Below, in pieces: positions 35,941-44,443 of a DNA stretch of 64,000 nucleotides. The notes under the pieces are model-generated. The model was given only the letters and a program-made list of their open reading frames with translations. It was not told the DNA's origin and ran no database searches. Numbering within the stretch: position 1 is the first letter of the stretch; each line of letters starts with the position of its first letter. A program made the position numbers and the translations under genes. The stretch is from Nonomuraea roseoviolacea subsp. carminata (GTDB taxonomy: Bacteria; Actinomycetota; Actinomycetes; Streptosporangiales; Streptosporangiaceae), in the NCBI RefSeq assembly GCF_024172185.1, contig NZ_JAMZEC010000001.1:310001-374000 (forward strand), written 5' to 3'.

Positions 35941-36141
35941 ACAACCTCCCGCGCGGCGCGGCATAAGGCTGAGCGCCGCCCGTACAGCCGCGCCCACTCG
36001 GACGGTTTCACTCGTCAACAATCCCAGTTGAAGCGTCAGAAACACTGATGACTTCGCCAACAGCACAAGACCCCAGGCGTGATCCGCTCGCCCTCTGAGG
36101 GCCGACTTATCATGGGAGGAGCGCCGTAAGGGGGTGCCGGG

Positions 36142-36627
36142 ATGCGTGTCGACGTGGTCGTGGAGACGCCCGGGGGCTCGCGCAACAAGTACGAGATGGA
36201 CCAGGCCAAGCAGCGGATCCGGCTGGACCGGCTGCTGTTCACCTCGACCGCCTACCCCTACGACTACGGCTACGTCACCCACACCCTGGCCGAGGACGGC
36301 GACCCGCTGGACGCCATGGTGCTCCTGGACACGCCCACGTTCCCCGGGTGCGTGATCTGCGCGCGGCCCATCGCGGCGTTCTGGATGACCGACGAGCACG
36401 GCCCCGACGCGAAGATCCTCTGCGTCCCCGCCGGCGACCCGCGCGCCGAGCACGTGCGCGACCTGGAGGACGTCCAGTGGTACGTGCTCAACGAGATCGG
36501 CCACTTCTTCGACGTGTACAAGGACCTGGAGCCCGGCAAGAGCAGCAACACCCGGGGCTGGGAGCCCCGGGCGTGCGCCGAGGAGATCATCGACGAGGCG
36601 GTGCGCCGGGCCGGCGCGAACGGCTGA
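36142..36627 (+). CDS. ppa: inorganic pyrophosphatase
   Basis: 161 residues, the normal length for soluble family I pyrophosphatase. YEMDQAKQRIRLDRLL, YPYDYGYVTHTLAEDGDPLDAMVLL (metal-binding Asp cluster DGDPLD) and the C-terminal HFFDVYKDLEPGK motif are intact. It hydrolyses pyrophosphate and drives biosynthetic reactions. The ATG at 36142 is preceded by a GGGTG-type site. A GGGAGGAGCGCC lies upstream with a TTATCATG -10-like sequence. Confidence 0.97.
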   Translation: MRVDVVVETPGGSRNKYEMDQAKQRIRLDRLLFTSTAYPYDYGYVTHTLAEDGDPLDAMVLLDTPTFPGCVICARPIAAFWMTDEHGPDAKILCVPAGDPRAEHVRDLEDVQWYVLNEIGHFFDVYKDLEPGKSSNTRGWEPRACAEEIIDEAVRRAGANG

Positions 36628-36645
36628 CGCACTCCGCGCCCCCGG

Positions 36646-37434
36646 TCACACGAGGCTCTGGCCGCCGTCCACGGTGATCACCTGGCCGGTGACGTACGGG
36701 TTGGCCATGAGGAACAGCGCGGAGGCGGCGGCCTCCTCCGCCGTGCCGTACCTGCCGAGGAGCGTGCCGGCCCCGGCGGCGGCCATGGCGGCGTCGGTGG
36801 CCAGCCCGGAGGCGCCGCGCATCAGCGGCGTGTCGACGACGCCGTAGCGGACGGCGTTCACCCGCAGCCGCCGGGGGGCCAGCTCGACGGCGAGCGCCCG
36901 GGTGAAGGTCTCGACGCCGCCGATGGAGGCGAGCGGCCCCGTCAGGCCCGGCACGGGACGGATCACGTACGTGCCGGAGCTGAACGTGAGCGTGCCGCCG
37001 GCCGGGAGCCGCGCGGCGGCCAGGCGGGCGGCGGTGAAGGCGCCGAGGACGCGCTCCTCGAAGGCCGCGCGGAGGTCGCCGGCCGAGACGTCCGTGACGG
37101 GCCCCGCGCCGGTGAGGCCGCCGCTGGTGACGAGCACGTGGTCCACGGAGCCGGCCAGGTCGAACGCCTCCGCGAGCGCCGCCTCGTCGGCCCCGTCGGC
37201 GGCCACGCCCAGCACGTCCGCCCCCTCGCCCGGGTTCTCGTCGCGGACCCGGGCGACGGCGGCGGCCAGCCGCTCGGGGTTGCGGCCGACCAGCACCACC
37301 CGGCCGCCGAGGCGGCGCAGCAGGGTCGCGGCGGCCAGGCCGATCCCCGAGCTGCCGCCCACGATGACGGTGGCCGAGCCGGCCAGCCCCTCGGGCAGGG
37401 GCGAGCGCACGGGAATGGCGGTGACAGCAGACAT
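36646..37434 (-). CDS. SDR-fold protein lacking the catalytic Tyr-Lys
   Basis: 262 residues with a Rossmann fold: ATVIVGGSSGIGLAAATLL (TGxxxGIG-type nucleotide loop), VLVTSGG and VNAVRYGVVDTPLM. At the place of the YxxxK motif it has SGTYVIRPVPGLTGPLASIGGVETF: the usual Tyr-x-x-x-Lys is replaced by Leu-Ala-Ser-Ile-Gly. Many actinobacterial SDRs of this sort are annotated as oxidoreductases without proof of activity. It is divergent from a TetR gene with two operator-like repeats between them and is presumably its target. Confidence 0.85.
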   Translation of the reverse strand: MSAVTAIPVRSPLPEGLAGSATVIVGGSSGIGLAAATLLRRLGGRVVLVGRNPERLAAAVARVRDENPGEGADVLGVAADGADEAALAEAFDLAGSVDHVLVTSGGLTGAGPVTDVSAGDLRAAFEERVLGAFTAARLAAARLPAGGTLTFSSGTYVIRPVPGLTGPLASIGGVETFTRALAVELAPRRLRVNAVRYGVVDTPLMRGASGLATDAAMAAAGAGTLLGRYGTAEEAAASALFLMANPYVTGQVITVDGGQSLV

Positions 37435-37455
37435 GACGAGCACCTCTCAGGAAGT

Positions 37456-37519
37456 AAACCATCCGGTTGGTTTGAATTCTGCGCACACCGCCGCACGGAA
37501 GTCAACTGGATGGTTTAAT
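37456..37519. promoter_or_regulatory. two TetR operator-like repeats between SDR and tetR
   Basis: AAACCATCCGGTTGGTTT (37456-37473) is an 18-bp palindrome with one mismatched pair. AACTGGATGGTTTAA (37504-37518) repeats the AAACCATCC half-site in reverse. The second overlaps the tetR promoter just before its ATG. Confidence 0.7.
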
Positions 37520-37526
37520 TCAGGGC

Positions 37527-38144
37527 ATGAGCTACGACGCGGAGGCCACGCGGCGGCGCATCTTCGCCGCCGCCATCGACGAGTTCGCCGCCCACGGCCT
37601 GGCCGGGGCGCGGGTCGAGCGGATCGCCGCCGCCGCCAAGGCCAACAAGCAGGCCATCTACCTCTACTTCGGCGGCAAGGACAAGCTGTTCGGCGCGGTC
37701 GTGCGCGCCAAGGTGGACGAGGTCTGCCACAGCAGCTCGATCGACCCGAACGCGCTGGGCGAGTCCGTCGGGCAGCTCTTCGACTGGTACCAGGAGCATC
37801 CGGAGCTCATCCGGCTGCTGCTGTGGGAGGCGCTGGAGAGCGGGCCGGGGGCGGTGCCGGGCGAGGACGAGCGGCGCGCCGCGTACCGCGACAACGTGCG
37901 CGACCTGGTCGGCGCGGGCGTCGCCGCCCACCTCGACGAGCCGGCGCGCACCCGCGCGGCGCAGGACTGGATGTTCACGCTGCTCGGCCTGGTGGCGTGG
38001 AACTTCGCGGTGCCGCAGCTCTGCCGCCTGGTCCTGGATGAGGACGACGAGCGGACGGCCCTGGCCCGCCGCCGCTCGGCCGTGGTCGGCGCCGTCCGCG
38101 CCCTGGCCGCGCAGCGGCTGGAGGAGGCGTCCGGCCAGGGGTGA
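37527..38144 (+). CDS. TetR-family transcriptional regulator
   Basis: 205 residues. N-terminal DNA-binding domain with RRRIFAAAIDEFAAHGLAGARVERIAAAAKANKQAIYLYF (TetR helix-turn-helix and the YLYFGGKDKL motif). The C-terminal ligand pocket is helical with WEALESGPG and RAAQDWMFTLLGLVAWNF. It probably represses itself and the divergent SDR gene through the AAACCATCC repeats. The ligand is unknown. Confidence 0.92.
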   Translation: MSYDAEATRRRIFAAAIDEFAAHGLAGARVERIAAAAKANKQAIYLYFGGKDKLFGAVVRAKVDEVCHSSSIDPNALGESVGQLFDWYQEHPELIRLLLWEALESGPGAVPGEDERRAAYRDNVRDLVGAGVAAHLDEPARTRAAQDWMFTLLGLVAWNFAVPQLCRLVLDEDDERTALARRRSAVVGAVRALAAQRLEEASGQG

Positions 38145-38288
38145 GGCGCGTCTCAGGGTCGCCCCAGGGTCGCCCGGGGGCCGTCCCCGATGCCCGCGCG
38201 GCGGCCGCCCGCCTACGCTGCCGCTGGGACCGGTGTTCGGGGACGGGCCCACGTCATTCCCCACCTCTCGCGCGCCCATGGAGGCCCG

Positions 38289-39263
38289 ATGAAGGCGATC
38301 GTCCAGGACCGGTACGGCCCGCCCGACGTCCTCGAACTGAGGGAGGTGGACCGGCCGTCGCCCGCCGCCGACGAGGTGCTGGTGCGGGTGCACGCCGCCT
38401 CGGTCAACGCCTACGACTGGCACTTCATGCGCGGCCACCCGTACGTGCCGCGCGTCGTCATGGGCCTGCGCGGGCCCAGGACGCCGATCAGGGGCAGGGA
38501 CTTCGCCGGGCGGGTCGAGGCCGTCGGCGGCGAGGTGACGCGGCTGCGTCCCGGTGACGAGGTGTACGGGGAGGCCGACGGGACGTTCGCCGAGTACGTG
38601 TGCGCCCGCGCCGGCGCGGTGGACCTCAAACCGGCCAACCTGAGCTTCGAGCAGGCGGCGGCGATGCCCCTGGCGGCCGGCACCGCGCTGATGGGCCTGC
38701 GCGACGCCGGACAGGTCCGGCCGGGGCAGAAGGTGCTCATCAACGGCGCGTCGGGAGGTGTGGGAACCTTCGCCGTCCAGGTCGCGGCGGCGCTGGGGGC
38801 GGAGGTGACCGCCGTGTGCCGGGGCCGCAACGCCGACCTGGCCAGGTCGCTCGGCGCCCACCACGTGATCGACTACACCAGCGAGGACTTCACCCGCACC
38901 GGGCGGCGCTACGACGTCGTCTTCGACGGGGTGGCGACCCGCACGCTGAGCGACCTGCGCCGCGCGGTGACCCCCACGGGGACGCTCCTGCTGGCCGGCG
39001 GCGGCGAGCCGGGCGGCGTCCTCGGGGCGATGGGGCTGCTGTTCAAGGCGCTGGCGGTCAGGCCGTTCGTCCGCCAGCGGCTGGTGCCGGTCATGGGGCC
39101 GGCGCCGCGCTGGGAGAACCTCGCGGCGCTGCGGGAGCTCGCCGAGGCCGGGAAGGTCACGCCGGTGATCGAGCGCTCGTACCCGCTGGACGAGGTGCCC
39201 GCCGCGATCCGGCACATGGAGGTCGAGCACGCCCGGGCCAAGCTGGTCGTCAACGTCGCGTGA
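38289..39263 (+). CDS. NAD(P)-dependent alcohol dehydrogenase/quinone oxidoreductase, zinc-free MDR type
   Basis: 324 residues. The N-terminal GroES-like half has MKAIVQDRYGPPDVLELREV and VNAYDWHFMRG, without zinc-binding residues, and the Rossmann half has INGASGGVGTFAVQVAAALG. This is the medium-chain dehydrogenase family related to zeta-crystallin quinone reductases, which use NADPH. The substrate is unknown. ATG 38289 is preceded by GGAGG. It lies about 145 bp after tetR in the same direction and could be regulated with it. Confidence 0.9.
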   Translation: MKAIVQDRYGPPDVLELREVDRPSPAADEVLVRVHAASVNAYDWHFMRGHPYVPRVVMGLRGPRTPIRGRDFAGRVEAVGGEVTRLRPGDEVYGEADGTFAEYVCARAGAVDLKPANLSFEQAAAMPLAAGTALMGLRDAGQVRPGQKVLINGASGGVGTFAVQVAAALGAEVTAVCRGRNADLARSLGAHHVIDYTSEDFTRTGRRYDVVFDGVATRTLSDLRRAVTPTGTLLLAGGGEPGGVLGAMGLLFKALAVRPFVRQRLVPVMGPAPRWENLAALRELAEAGKVTPVIERSYPLDEVPAAIRHMEVEHARAKLVVNVA

Positions 39264-39401
39264 CACCCGGCGCGGCCCGGCGGCGGGCGCGTGACACCCG
39301 GCTCGGCCGGGCGGCGGGCGCGCGTGCGCGCGGGCCGGTCGGGCGCGGGCGCGTGTGCGCGCGGGCGGGTGGGGCGCGGGCGCGTGTGCGCGCGGGCCGG
39401 T
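39258..39401. repeat. two families of ~32-bp tandem repeats between convergent genes
   Basis: Two copies of a unit starting GCGTGACACCCGG are followed by three copies of a unit of the type GGGCGCGGGCGCGTGTGCGCGCGGGC. The whole 144-bp spacer between the dehydrogenase and the LysR gene is made of these. Confidence 0.8.
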
Positions 39402-40348
39402 CAGGCGTCCACCGGGTGGCGGTCGGTGTCGGGCACCCACCGCAGCGGGTCGGCGGGCGCGGGGAGCCGGGGGCCGCGGCCCAGCCGCCGCAGCAGCGTG
39501 CGCAGCGGCGGCGGGGGGTCGCGGCGCCGCCACACGATCCACCACGGCATGAGGATCTCCGGCTCGACGATCGGGACGCGCCGCAGCCCGCTGCCTCCCG
39601 CGTCGATGCTCCGCTCCCCCAGCCCCACCGCCGCCTTCTCGCGCAGGAACAGCTCCACCAGATGCCCCTGCCCGATGGCCGGCTCGGTGAAGCGGAGCGG
39701 CAGGCCGAACCGCTCGCACAGCCGCGTCAGGTAGCCGCGCCACTCCTCGGCGCCCGCCGGGTCCGGCACGGCGATGCCGTGCTCCCTCAGGTCGGCGGGC
39801 CGCAGCGCCTCCCGTCCGGCGAGGAGGTGGTCGGCGGGCACGAACGCGTCCAGCGGCTCCAGCCGTACGAGCCGGCAGGCGAGCTCCGCCGGCCAGGGAC
39901 GCGGCGTGTCGTGGACCCGGCCGAAGGCCGCGTCGATCTCGCCGCGCCGCAGGGCGGGCAGCGCCGCGGACAGCCCCTGCCGCATGCTCAGCTCGACCCG
40001 CAGGGGCGGTTCGGCCGCGCTCGCCTCGCGCAGCATCCGCAGCGGGGTGAACCGCTCGTCGTAGACGTCCACGCGCAGCGGTTCGCCGCCGGTCCGCACG
40101 GAGTCCACGGCCCGGTCGAACGCGGCCACGGCGTCCACGGCCCGCGGCAGGAACCGGCGCCCGGCCGCGGTCAGCTCCACGCTGCGGGTGGTCCGCTCGA
40201 ACAGCCGCGTCCCGAGGGCGTCCTCCAGTCTGCGGATCCTCTTCGACAGCGCCTGCTGGCTGAGGTGCAGCCGGACGGCCGCCCGCCCGAAGTGCAGCTC
40301 CTCGGCGGCGACGGCGAACGCCCGCAGGCCATGGATGTCCACGTCCAT
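39401..40348 (-). CDS. LysR-family transcriptional regulator
   Basis: 315 residues. The N-terminal winged helix has MDVDIHGLRAFAVAAEELHF and HLSQQALSKRIRRLEDALGTRLFER; the effector-binding domain follows with a type 2 periplasmic fold. ATG 40348 is preferred to an upstream GTG. LysR activators typically regulate the divergent gene, here the MBL-fold hydrolase, and their own transcription. Confidence 0.9.
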   Translation of the reverse strand: MDVDIHGLRAFAVAAEELHFGRAAVRLHLSQQALSKRIRRLEDALGTRLFERTTRSVELTAAGRRFLPRAVDAVAAFDRAVDSVRTGGEPLRVDVYDERFTPLRMLREASAAEPPLRVELSMRQGLSAALPALRRGEIDAAFGRVHDTPRPWPAELACRLVRLEPLDAFVPADHLLAGREALRPADLREHGIAVPDPAGAEEWRGYLTRLCERFGLPLRFTEPAIGQGHLVELFLREKAAVGLGERSIDAGGSGLRRVPIVEPEILMPWWIVWRRRDPPPPLRTLLRRLGRGPRLPAPADPLRWVPDTDRHPVDA

Positions 40349-40468
40349 GGCGGACGAGCCTGGACCGACAACCACCGGTTGTCAATGCGGGCGGAACCGC
40401 TGTTGGACGACCAGCCCGGCGAGCCGCTTCGCTGGGAACCCGGTACATGCGTGAGAGGGGACGGCGGC

Positions 40469-41158
40469 GTGGACATCGTGGAGATCCGCCCGGAGCTGCA
40501 CATGGTGGTGCTGGAGTTCGGGCAGATGTACGTGTGGGACGACGCGGGCGCGCTGACGCTCGTCGACACCGGCATCGCCACCTCCGGACCGGACGTCGCC
40601 GAGGCGCTGAGCCGGCTCGGGCGCCGTACGGACGACGTGCGGCAGGTCGTGCTCACCCACTTCCACGAGGACCACTGCGGCGCGGCGGCCGAGATCGCCG
40701 GCTGGGGCGAGGTGACCGTGATGGCGCACCGGCGGGAGGCCCCGGTGATCCGCGGGGACGCGCCCGGCCCGCCGCCGGCGTTCACCGACGAGGAGCGCGC
40801 CCTGCACCGCACTCTGGGCGCCCACCTGCTGCCGCCCGCGCCGCCCTGCCGCGTGGACCGCGAGCTGGAGGACGGGGACGTGATCGCGTTCGGCGGCGGC
40901 GCCCGCGTGATCGCCACGCCCGGCCACACCGACGGGAGCATCGCCGTCCACCTGCCCGGGCCGGGCGTGCTGTTCACCGGTGACACCGTGGCGCACGTGG
41001 GCGGCCAGGTGATGCCCGGGGTGTTCAACCTGGACCGCGCCGAGATGCTGCGCTCGTTCGCCCGGCTGGCGCGGCTCGACGCGCGGGTCGCCTGCGTCGG
41101 GCACGGCGAGCCGATCCGGGACGCGGGCGCCGCCCTGGCCGCCGCTGTCGCCCTCTGA
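40469..41158 (+). CDS. MBL-fold metallohydrolase
   Basis: 229 residues. Zinc-binding motif HFHEDH (His64, His66, Asp68, His69), then ATPGHTDGS and FTGDTVAH, the remaining metal ligands. Such proteins hydrolyse esters, thioesters (glyoxalase II-like) or beta-lactams; this one resembles the stand-alone metabolic type. The GTG at 40469 has GAGGGG eight bases upstream; an ATG 28 codons earlier is also in frame. Divergent from the LysR gene. Confidence 0.85.
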   Translation: MDIVEIRPELHMVVLEFGQMYVWDDAGALTLVDTGIATSGPDVAEALSRLGRRTDDVRQVVLTHFHEDHCGAAAEIAGWGEVTVMAHRREAPVIRGDAPGPPPAFTDEERALHRTLGAHLLPPAPPCRVDRELEDGDVIAFGGGARVIATPGHTDGSIAVHLPGPGVLFTGDTVAHVGGQVMPGVFNLDRAEMLRSFARLARLDARVACVGHGEPIRDAGAALAAAVAL

Positions 41159-41273
41159 CCCGCTCCGGGAAACCTGATCCGGCGGGACTACGCGTTCCCC
41201 GGGCTGGGCACGACACTCCTGGACTCCGTGCGCCGCGCCCGGCCGCGCCCCCTGTCAGGAGACGAGCAGACCA

Positions 41274-42649
41274 GTGGACAGCGAAGCGTCAGAGGCGGCA
41301 TCCCGCCCTCCGGCCGGGCCGCGCTCACGGCCGCTGACCGGCATGCGGGTCGTCGAGGTCTCCGGGTACGTGGCGACCCCGCTGAGCGGCATGACGCTGG
41401 CGCAGCTCGGCGCGGACGTGATCCGGGTCGAGCCGATCGGCGGCGCGCCCGACCGCACCCGCCTGCCGCGGGCCGCGAGCGGGACCAGCCTGTACTGGTC
41501 GGGGCTGAACAAGGGCAAGCGCGCCGTCGAGGTGGACCTGTCGCGCGAGGCGGGCCGCCGGCTCGTCGCCGATCTGGTCGTCAGCGGCGGGGCGCGCGGC
41601 GGGATCGTGATCGTCAACTTCGAGGGGATCCCCGAGCTGGGTCACGAGCGGTTGCGGGCCCGCCGCCCCGACGTGATCCACGTGCTGCTCACCGGCCGCC
41701 GGGACGGCGGGGCCGCGGTGGACTACACCGTCCAGGCGGCCACCGGGTTCCCCCTGCTGGCCGGGCCGGAGGGCGACCCGCGGCCGGTCAACAGCGTCGT
41801 GCCCGCCTGGGACGTCGCCGCCGGCCTCTACCTGGCGACCGGCCTGCTGGCCGCCGAGCGGCACCGGCTGCTGACCGGCGAGGGGCAGCAGGTGCGGGTC
41901 GCGTTGGAGGACGTCGCGCTGGCGACCGCCGGCAACCTCGGCTACCTCGCCGAGGCGCAGGTCACCGGCACGCCGCGGGAGCGCTGCGGCAACCACGTCT
42001 ACGGGACCTTCGGCCGCGACTTCGCCACCTCGGACGGCGGCCGGCTCATGGTCGTGGCGCTCACGGCCCGGCACTGGCGCGACCTCGTCGCCGCCACCGG
42101 CCTCACCGAGGCGGTCGCGGCGCTGGCCCGCGCGCTCGGGGCGGACTTCGGCGAGGAGGCCGAGCGTCACCGGCATCGCGGGCTGCTGGCCGAGCTGCTG
42201 GCGGGTTGGTTCGGCGCGCGGACGCTGGCCGAGGCCGAGGCGGCCCTGCGGCCCTGCGGCCCACGCGGGTGCTGTGGTCGGTGTACCGGAGCTTCACCGA
42301 CCTGGCCGCCGGCGACGCGCTGCGGGACCATCCGCTGATGGGAGAGCTCGTCCAGCCCGGGGTCGGGCGGCACTGGGCGCCCGGCTCGCCGGTGGTGATG
42401 GACGGCGAGCAGGCGCCGCCGGCCCCGGCTCCGCCGGTGGGCCGGCACACCGCGGAGGTGCTGCGGGCCGAGCTGGGCCTGTCGGCCGAGGAGCTGGCGA
42501 GGCTGCGGGACGACGGCGTCATCGGGACGTACGACGAACGGCACGAGGAGGCCGACGGGACTCCCGAACGGCACGACGGCGTCCTCAAGACCCACGAACG
42601 GCACGACGGCGTCATCAGAGCGCGCGACGACGATCGGGAGGCGGAATGA
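41274..42649 (+). pseudogene. mct: mesaconyl-CoA C1-C4 CoA transferase-like (CaiB/BaiF) gene, broken by an 8-bp tandem duplication
   Basis: The first frame encodes about 329 residues typical of CaiB/BaiF transferases and especially of 2-methylfumaryl-CoA isomerase: VVEVSGYVATPLSGMTLAQL, LYWSGLNKGKRAVEVDLS, AVDYTVQAATGFPLLAGPEG and YGTFGRDFATSDGGRLMVVA. At 42243-42258 the octamer GCCCTGCG occurs twice; removing one copy joins LAEAEAALRP directly to TRVLWSVYRSFTDLA in the next frame, which continues to the normal end. The tail (42530-42640) adds repeats of ERHDGV. As it stands, translation stops at 42338. The enzyme moves CoA within mesaconyl-CoA. Alternatives are sequencing error or a reversible switch. 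Confidence 0.8.
42243..42258. repeat. 8-bp tandem duplication (GCCCTGCG x2) causing the frameshift
   Basis: Two head-to-tail copies of GCCCTGCG, followed by a further GCCC. The length is not a multiple of three, and one copy fewer restores a continuous homologous frame. Confidence 0.9.
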
Positions 42650-42692
42650 CGCCGGTCACCGGCCGGGCGGCGGTCAGCTCCGGCGGGCGCCG

Positions 42693-43565
42693 ATGAGCCG
42701 TGACCCCGTGTCCCGCTGGGAGCCGCACACGGTCACGACCACGGAGACGGTCGATCCGGCCCCCGTGGCGGCGCTGTCAGCCCTGTTCGACGACGGCACG
42801 CCGCCGGTCGGCCCCGGGGACCCCCTGCCGCCGCTGTGGCACTGGCTCGCCCTGGCCCGCTGGCCCCGCTCGTCCACGCTGGGCCCGGACGGCCATCCGG
42901 CGCGCGGCACGTTCCTGCCCCCCGTCGGGCTGCCGCGCCGGATGTTCGCGGGCGGCGAGGTGGCCTTCCACGCCCCGCTCGCGGTGGGCTCGACGGTGCG
43001 CCGCGAGTCGGCCGTGGCGTCGGTCGCCGAGAAGCCGGGGCGCTCGGGCCCGCTGGTCGTCGTGTCCGTCGCCACCAAGGTGTACGACGAGAGCGGCCGG
43101 CTCGCGATCGAGGAGCGGCAGGACCTCGTCTACCGGGGCCGCGAGCCCGTCCTCCCGCCGGGGACCTCACCGGAGCCGACGGCCGGACCGGATCCCTCCG
43201 GCGCGCCCCTCACCCGGGCCGGCGCGTGGTCCTGGGACCTCGCCACCGACCCGGCGCTGCTCATGCGGTTCAGCGCGGCGACGTCCAACCCGCACCGCAT
43301 CCACTACGACTGGCCGTACGCCACCCGCGTCGAGGGCTATCCCGGCCTGGTGGTGCACGGCCCGCTGATGACGCTCGCCCTGGCGGAGGTGCTCCGGCTG
43401 GAGGGACACGACGGACGGGTGGAGCGGATGCGGCACCGCAACCGGCGGCCCCTGTTCTGCGGGCGGGCCGCGCGGCTGCGGCGGATCGAGGACTCCCCGC
43501 TCACCCTGGGAGTCCTCACCCCTGGCTCACCCGAGCCGTGCGCCGTCCTGACGGTCGAGGGGTGA
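42693..43565 (+). CDS. meh: mesaconyl-C4-CoA hydratase-like (MaoC/FAS1-like dehydratase) protein
   Basis: 290 residues made of two hotdog-type halves. The N-terminal part has PPLWHWLALARWPRSSTLGPDGHPARGTFLPP, characteristic of the 3-methylfumaryl-CoA hydratase family; the C-terminal half has SNPHRIHYDWPYA and YPGLVVHGPLMTLAL, the MaoC-like hydratase motif. The known family enzyme hydrates mesaconyl-C4-CoA to (S)-citramalyl-CoA in the 3-hydroxypropionate bicycle. It directly follows the transferase that makes mesaconyl-C4-CoA, which supports the assignment. No citramalyl-CoA lyase is adjacent. ATG 42693. Confidence 0.8.
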   Translation: MSRDPVSRWEPHTVTTTETVDPAPVAALSALFDDGTPPVGPGDPLPPLWHWLALARWPRSSTLGPDGHPARGTFLPPVGLPRRMFAGGEVAFHAPLAVGSTVRRESAVASVAEKPGRSGPLVVVSVATKVYDESGRLAIEERQDLVYRGREPVLPPGTSPEPTAGPDPSGAPLTRAGAWSWDLATDPALLMRFSAATSNPHRIHYDWPYATRVEGYPGLVVHGPLMTLALAEVLRLEGHDGRVERMRHRNRRPLFCGRAARLRRIEDSPLTLGVLTPGSPEPCAVLTVEG

Positions 43566-43623
43566 GCCGTCCCGCCCCCGGCCCGGGAACCGCCGGTGGC
43601 CGGGGCGCGCCCCGCCGGGTGTC

Positions 43624-44382
43624 CTACCGGGTGAGGTGCCGCCCGCCCGCCACCGACAGGATCTCGCCGTTGACGTGCCCGTTGGCCGCCGAGCCGAGGT
43701 AGGCCGCCGCCGACGCCACGTCCTCGGGCGTGCAGATGCGTCCCGTCGGCGTCTGCGCGCTCTCGGAATCCACGGCGTCCTGCCCGAGCCACGGCGTGGA
43801 CAGCACCCGGTCGGTGAGGGTGAAACCGGGCCGTACGACGTTCGTGAGCACGCCGTGCCCGGCCTCCCGGACGGCGAGCACCTTCGCGGCCGCCTCCAGC
43901 GCGCCCTTGGCCGCCGGGTACGTCACGCCCGCCGGCATGGGCTGGTCCACCACGTCGGACGAGATGAGCACCAGCCGTCCCCATCCGGCGCTCCTCATGC
44001 CGGGGAGCACCGCGTCGACCAGCGTCAGCGTCCCGGTCACGTTCGCGGTGAAGCCGGCGTTCAGCGTCCGCCAGGTCTCCGGCCCTCTCTCCGGCCAGGC
44101 CACCGCGTTGGCGACGAGGACGGCCACGGCGCCCAGGTCGCGCTCGACCTCGGCCACCGCGGACGTGATCGACTCCGGGTCACCCTGGTCCACGCGCACC
44201 GCGACGGCCTTCCCGCCGGAGCCCGCGATCTCCTCGACGAGATCGCGCGCGCCTTCCCGGTCGCTGTGCCATCCGGCGGCGACCAGAGCGCCCTCGCGGG
44301 CGAACGTGGTGGCGATCGCCCGGCCGATGCTGCCCGATGCCCCGGTGACCAGGACCACGCGTCCTCCGAGCCCCAGATCCAT
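43624..44382 (-). CDS. SDR family oxidoreductase
   Basis: 252 residues. The nucleotide loop is VLVTGASGSIGRAIATTF and the catalytic residues YPAAK are in VTYPAAKGALEAAAKVLA with the active-site Ser in LVLISSDVVD. It starts at ATG 44382 and is divergent from the MarR gene, with a direct repeat between them. It is probably a NADP-dependent reductase of unknown substrate and likely the target of the MarR regulator. It converges with the hydratase gene. Confidence 0.9.
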   Translation of the reverse strand: MDLGLGGRVVLVTGASGSIGRAIATTFAREGALVAAGWHSDREGARDLVEEIAGSGGKAVAVRVDQGDPESITSAVAEVERDLGAVAVLVANAVAWPERGPETWRTLNAGFTANVTGTLTLVDAVLPGMRSAGWGRLVLISSDVVDQPMPAGVTYPAAKGALEAAAKVLAVREAGHGVLTNVVRPGFTLTDRVLSTPWLGQDAVDSESAQTPTGRICTPEDVASAAAYLGSAANGHVNGEILSVAGGRHLTR

Positions 44383-44394
44383 GACTCCTCCAGA

Positions 44395-44429
44395 TAGTTA
44401 GCCGACTACTTTTTAGCCGACTATACATT
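44395..44429. promoter_or_regulatory. MarR operator direct repeats and promoter
   Basis: TTAGCCGACTA occurs at 44398-44408 and again at 44413-44423, 15 bp apart. Each lies within TAGT...ACTA symmetry. TACATT (44424-44429) is a -10 for the marR gene, whose GTG follows at 44444. Confidence 0.7.
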
Positions 44430-44443
44430 TATAGGATGGTCCC

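Larger units (their letters stand above)
34600..36080 (-). mobile_element. IS605/IS607-group element carrying tnpB only (boundaries approximate)
   Basis: A complete tnpB with no neighbouring tnpA. The 3' side ends near the CCGGTGAAGCAGGAAG motif (34624-34639 on the minus strand) that is common at the right end of actinobacterial TnpB elements. Neither end has inverted repeats, as expected for this class, so limits are estimates. The element lies between the 2H phosphoesterase and ppa. Confidence 0.55.

Noticed and set aside
39258-39401. Possible CRISPR array
   Set aside because: Repeats are directly adjacent with no unique spacers and no cas genes are present; the same holds for all repeat tracts here.
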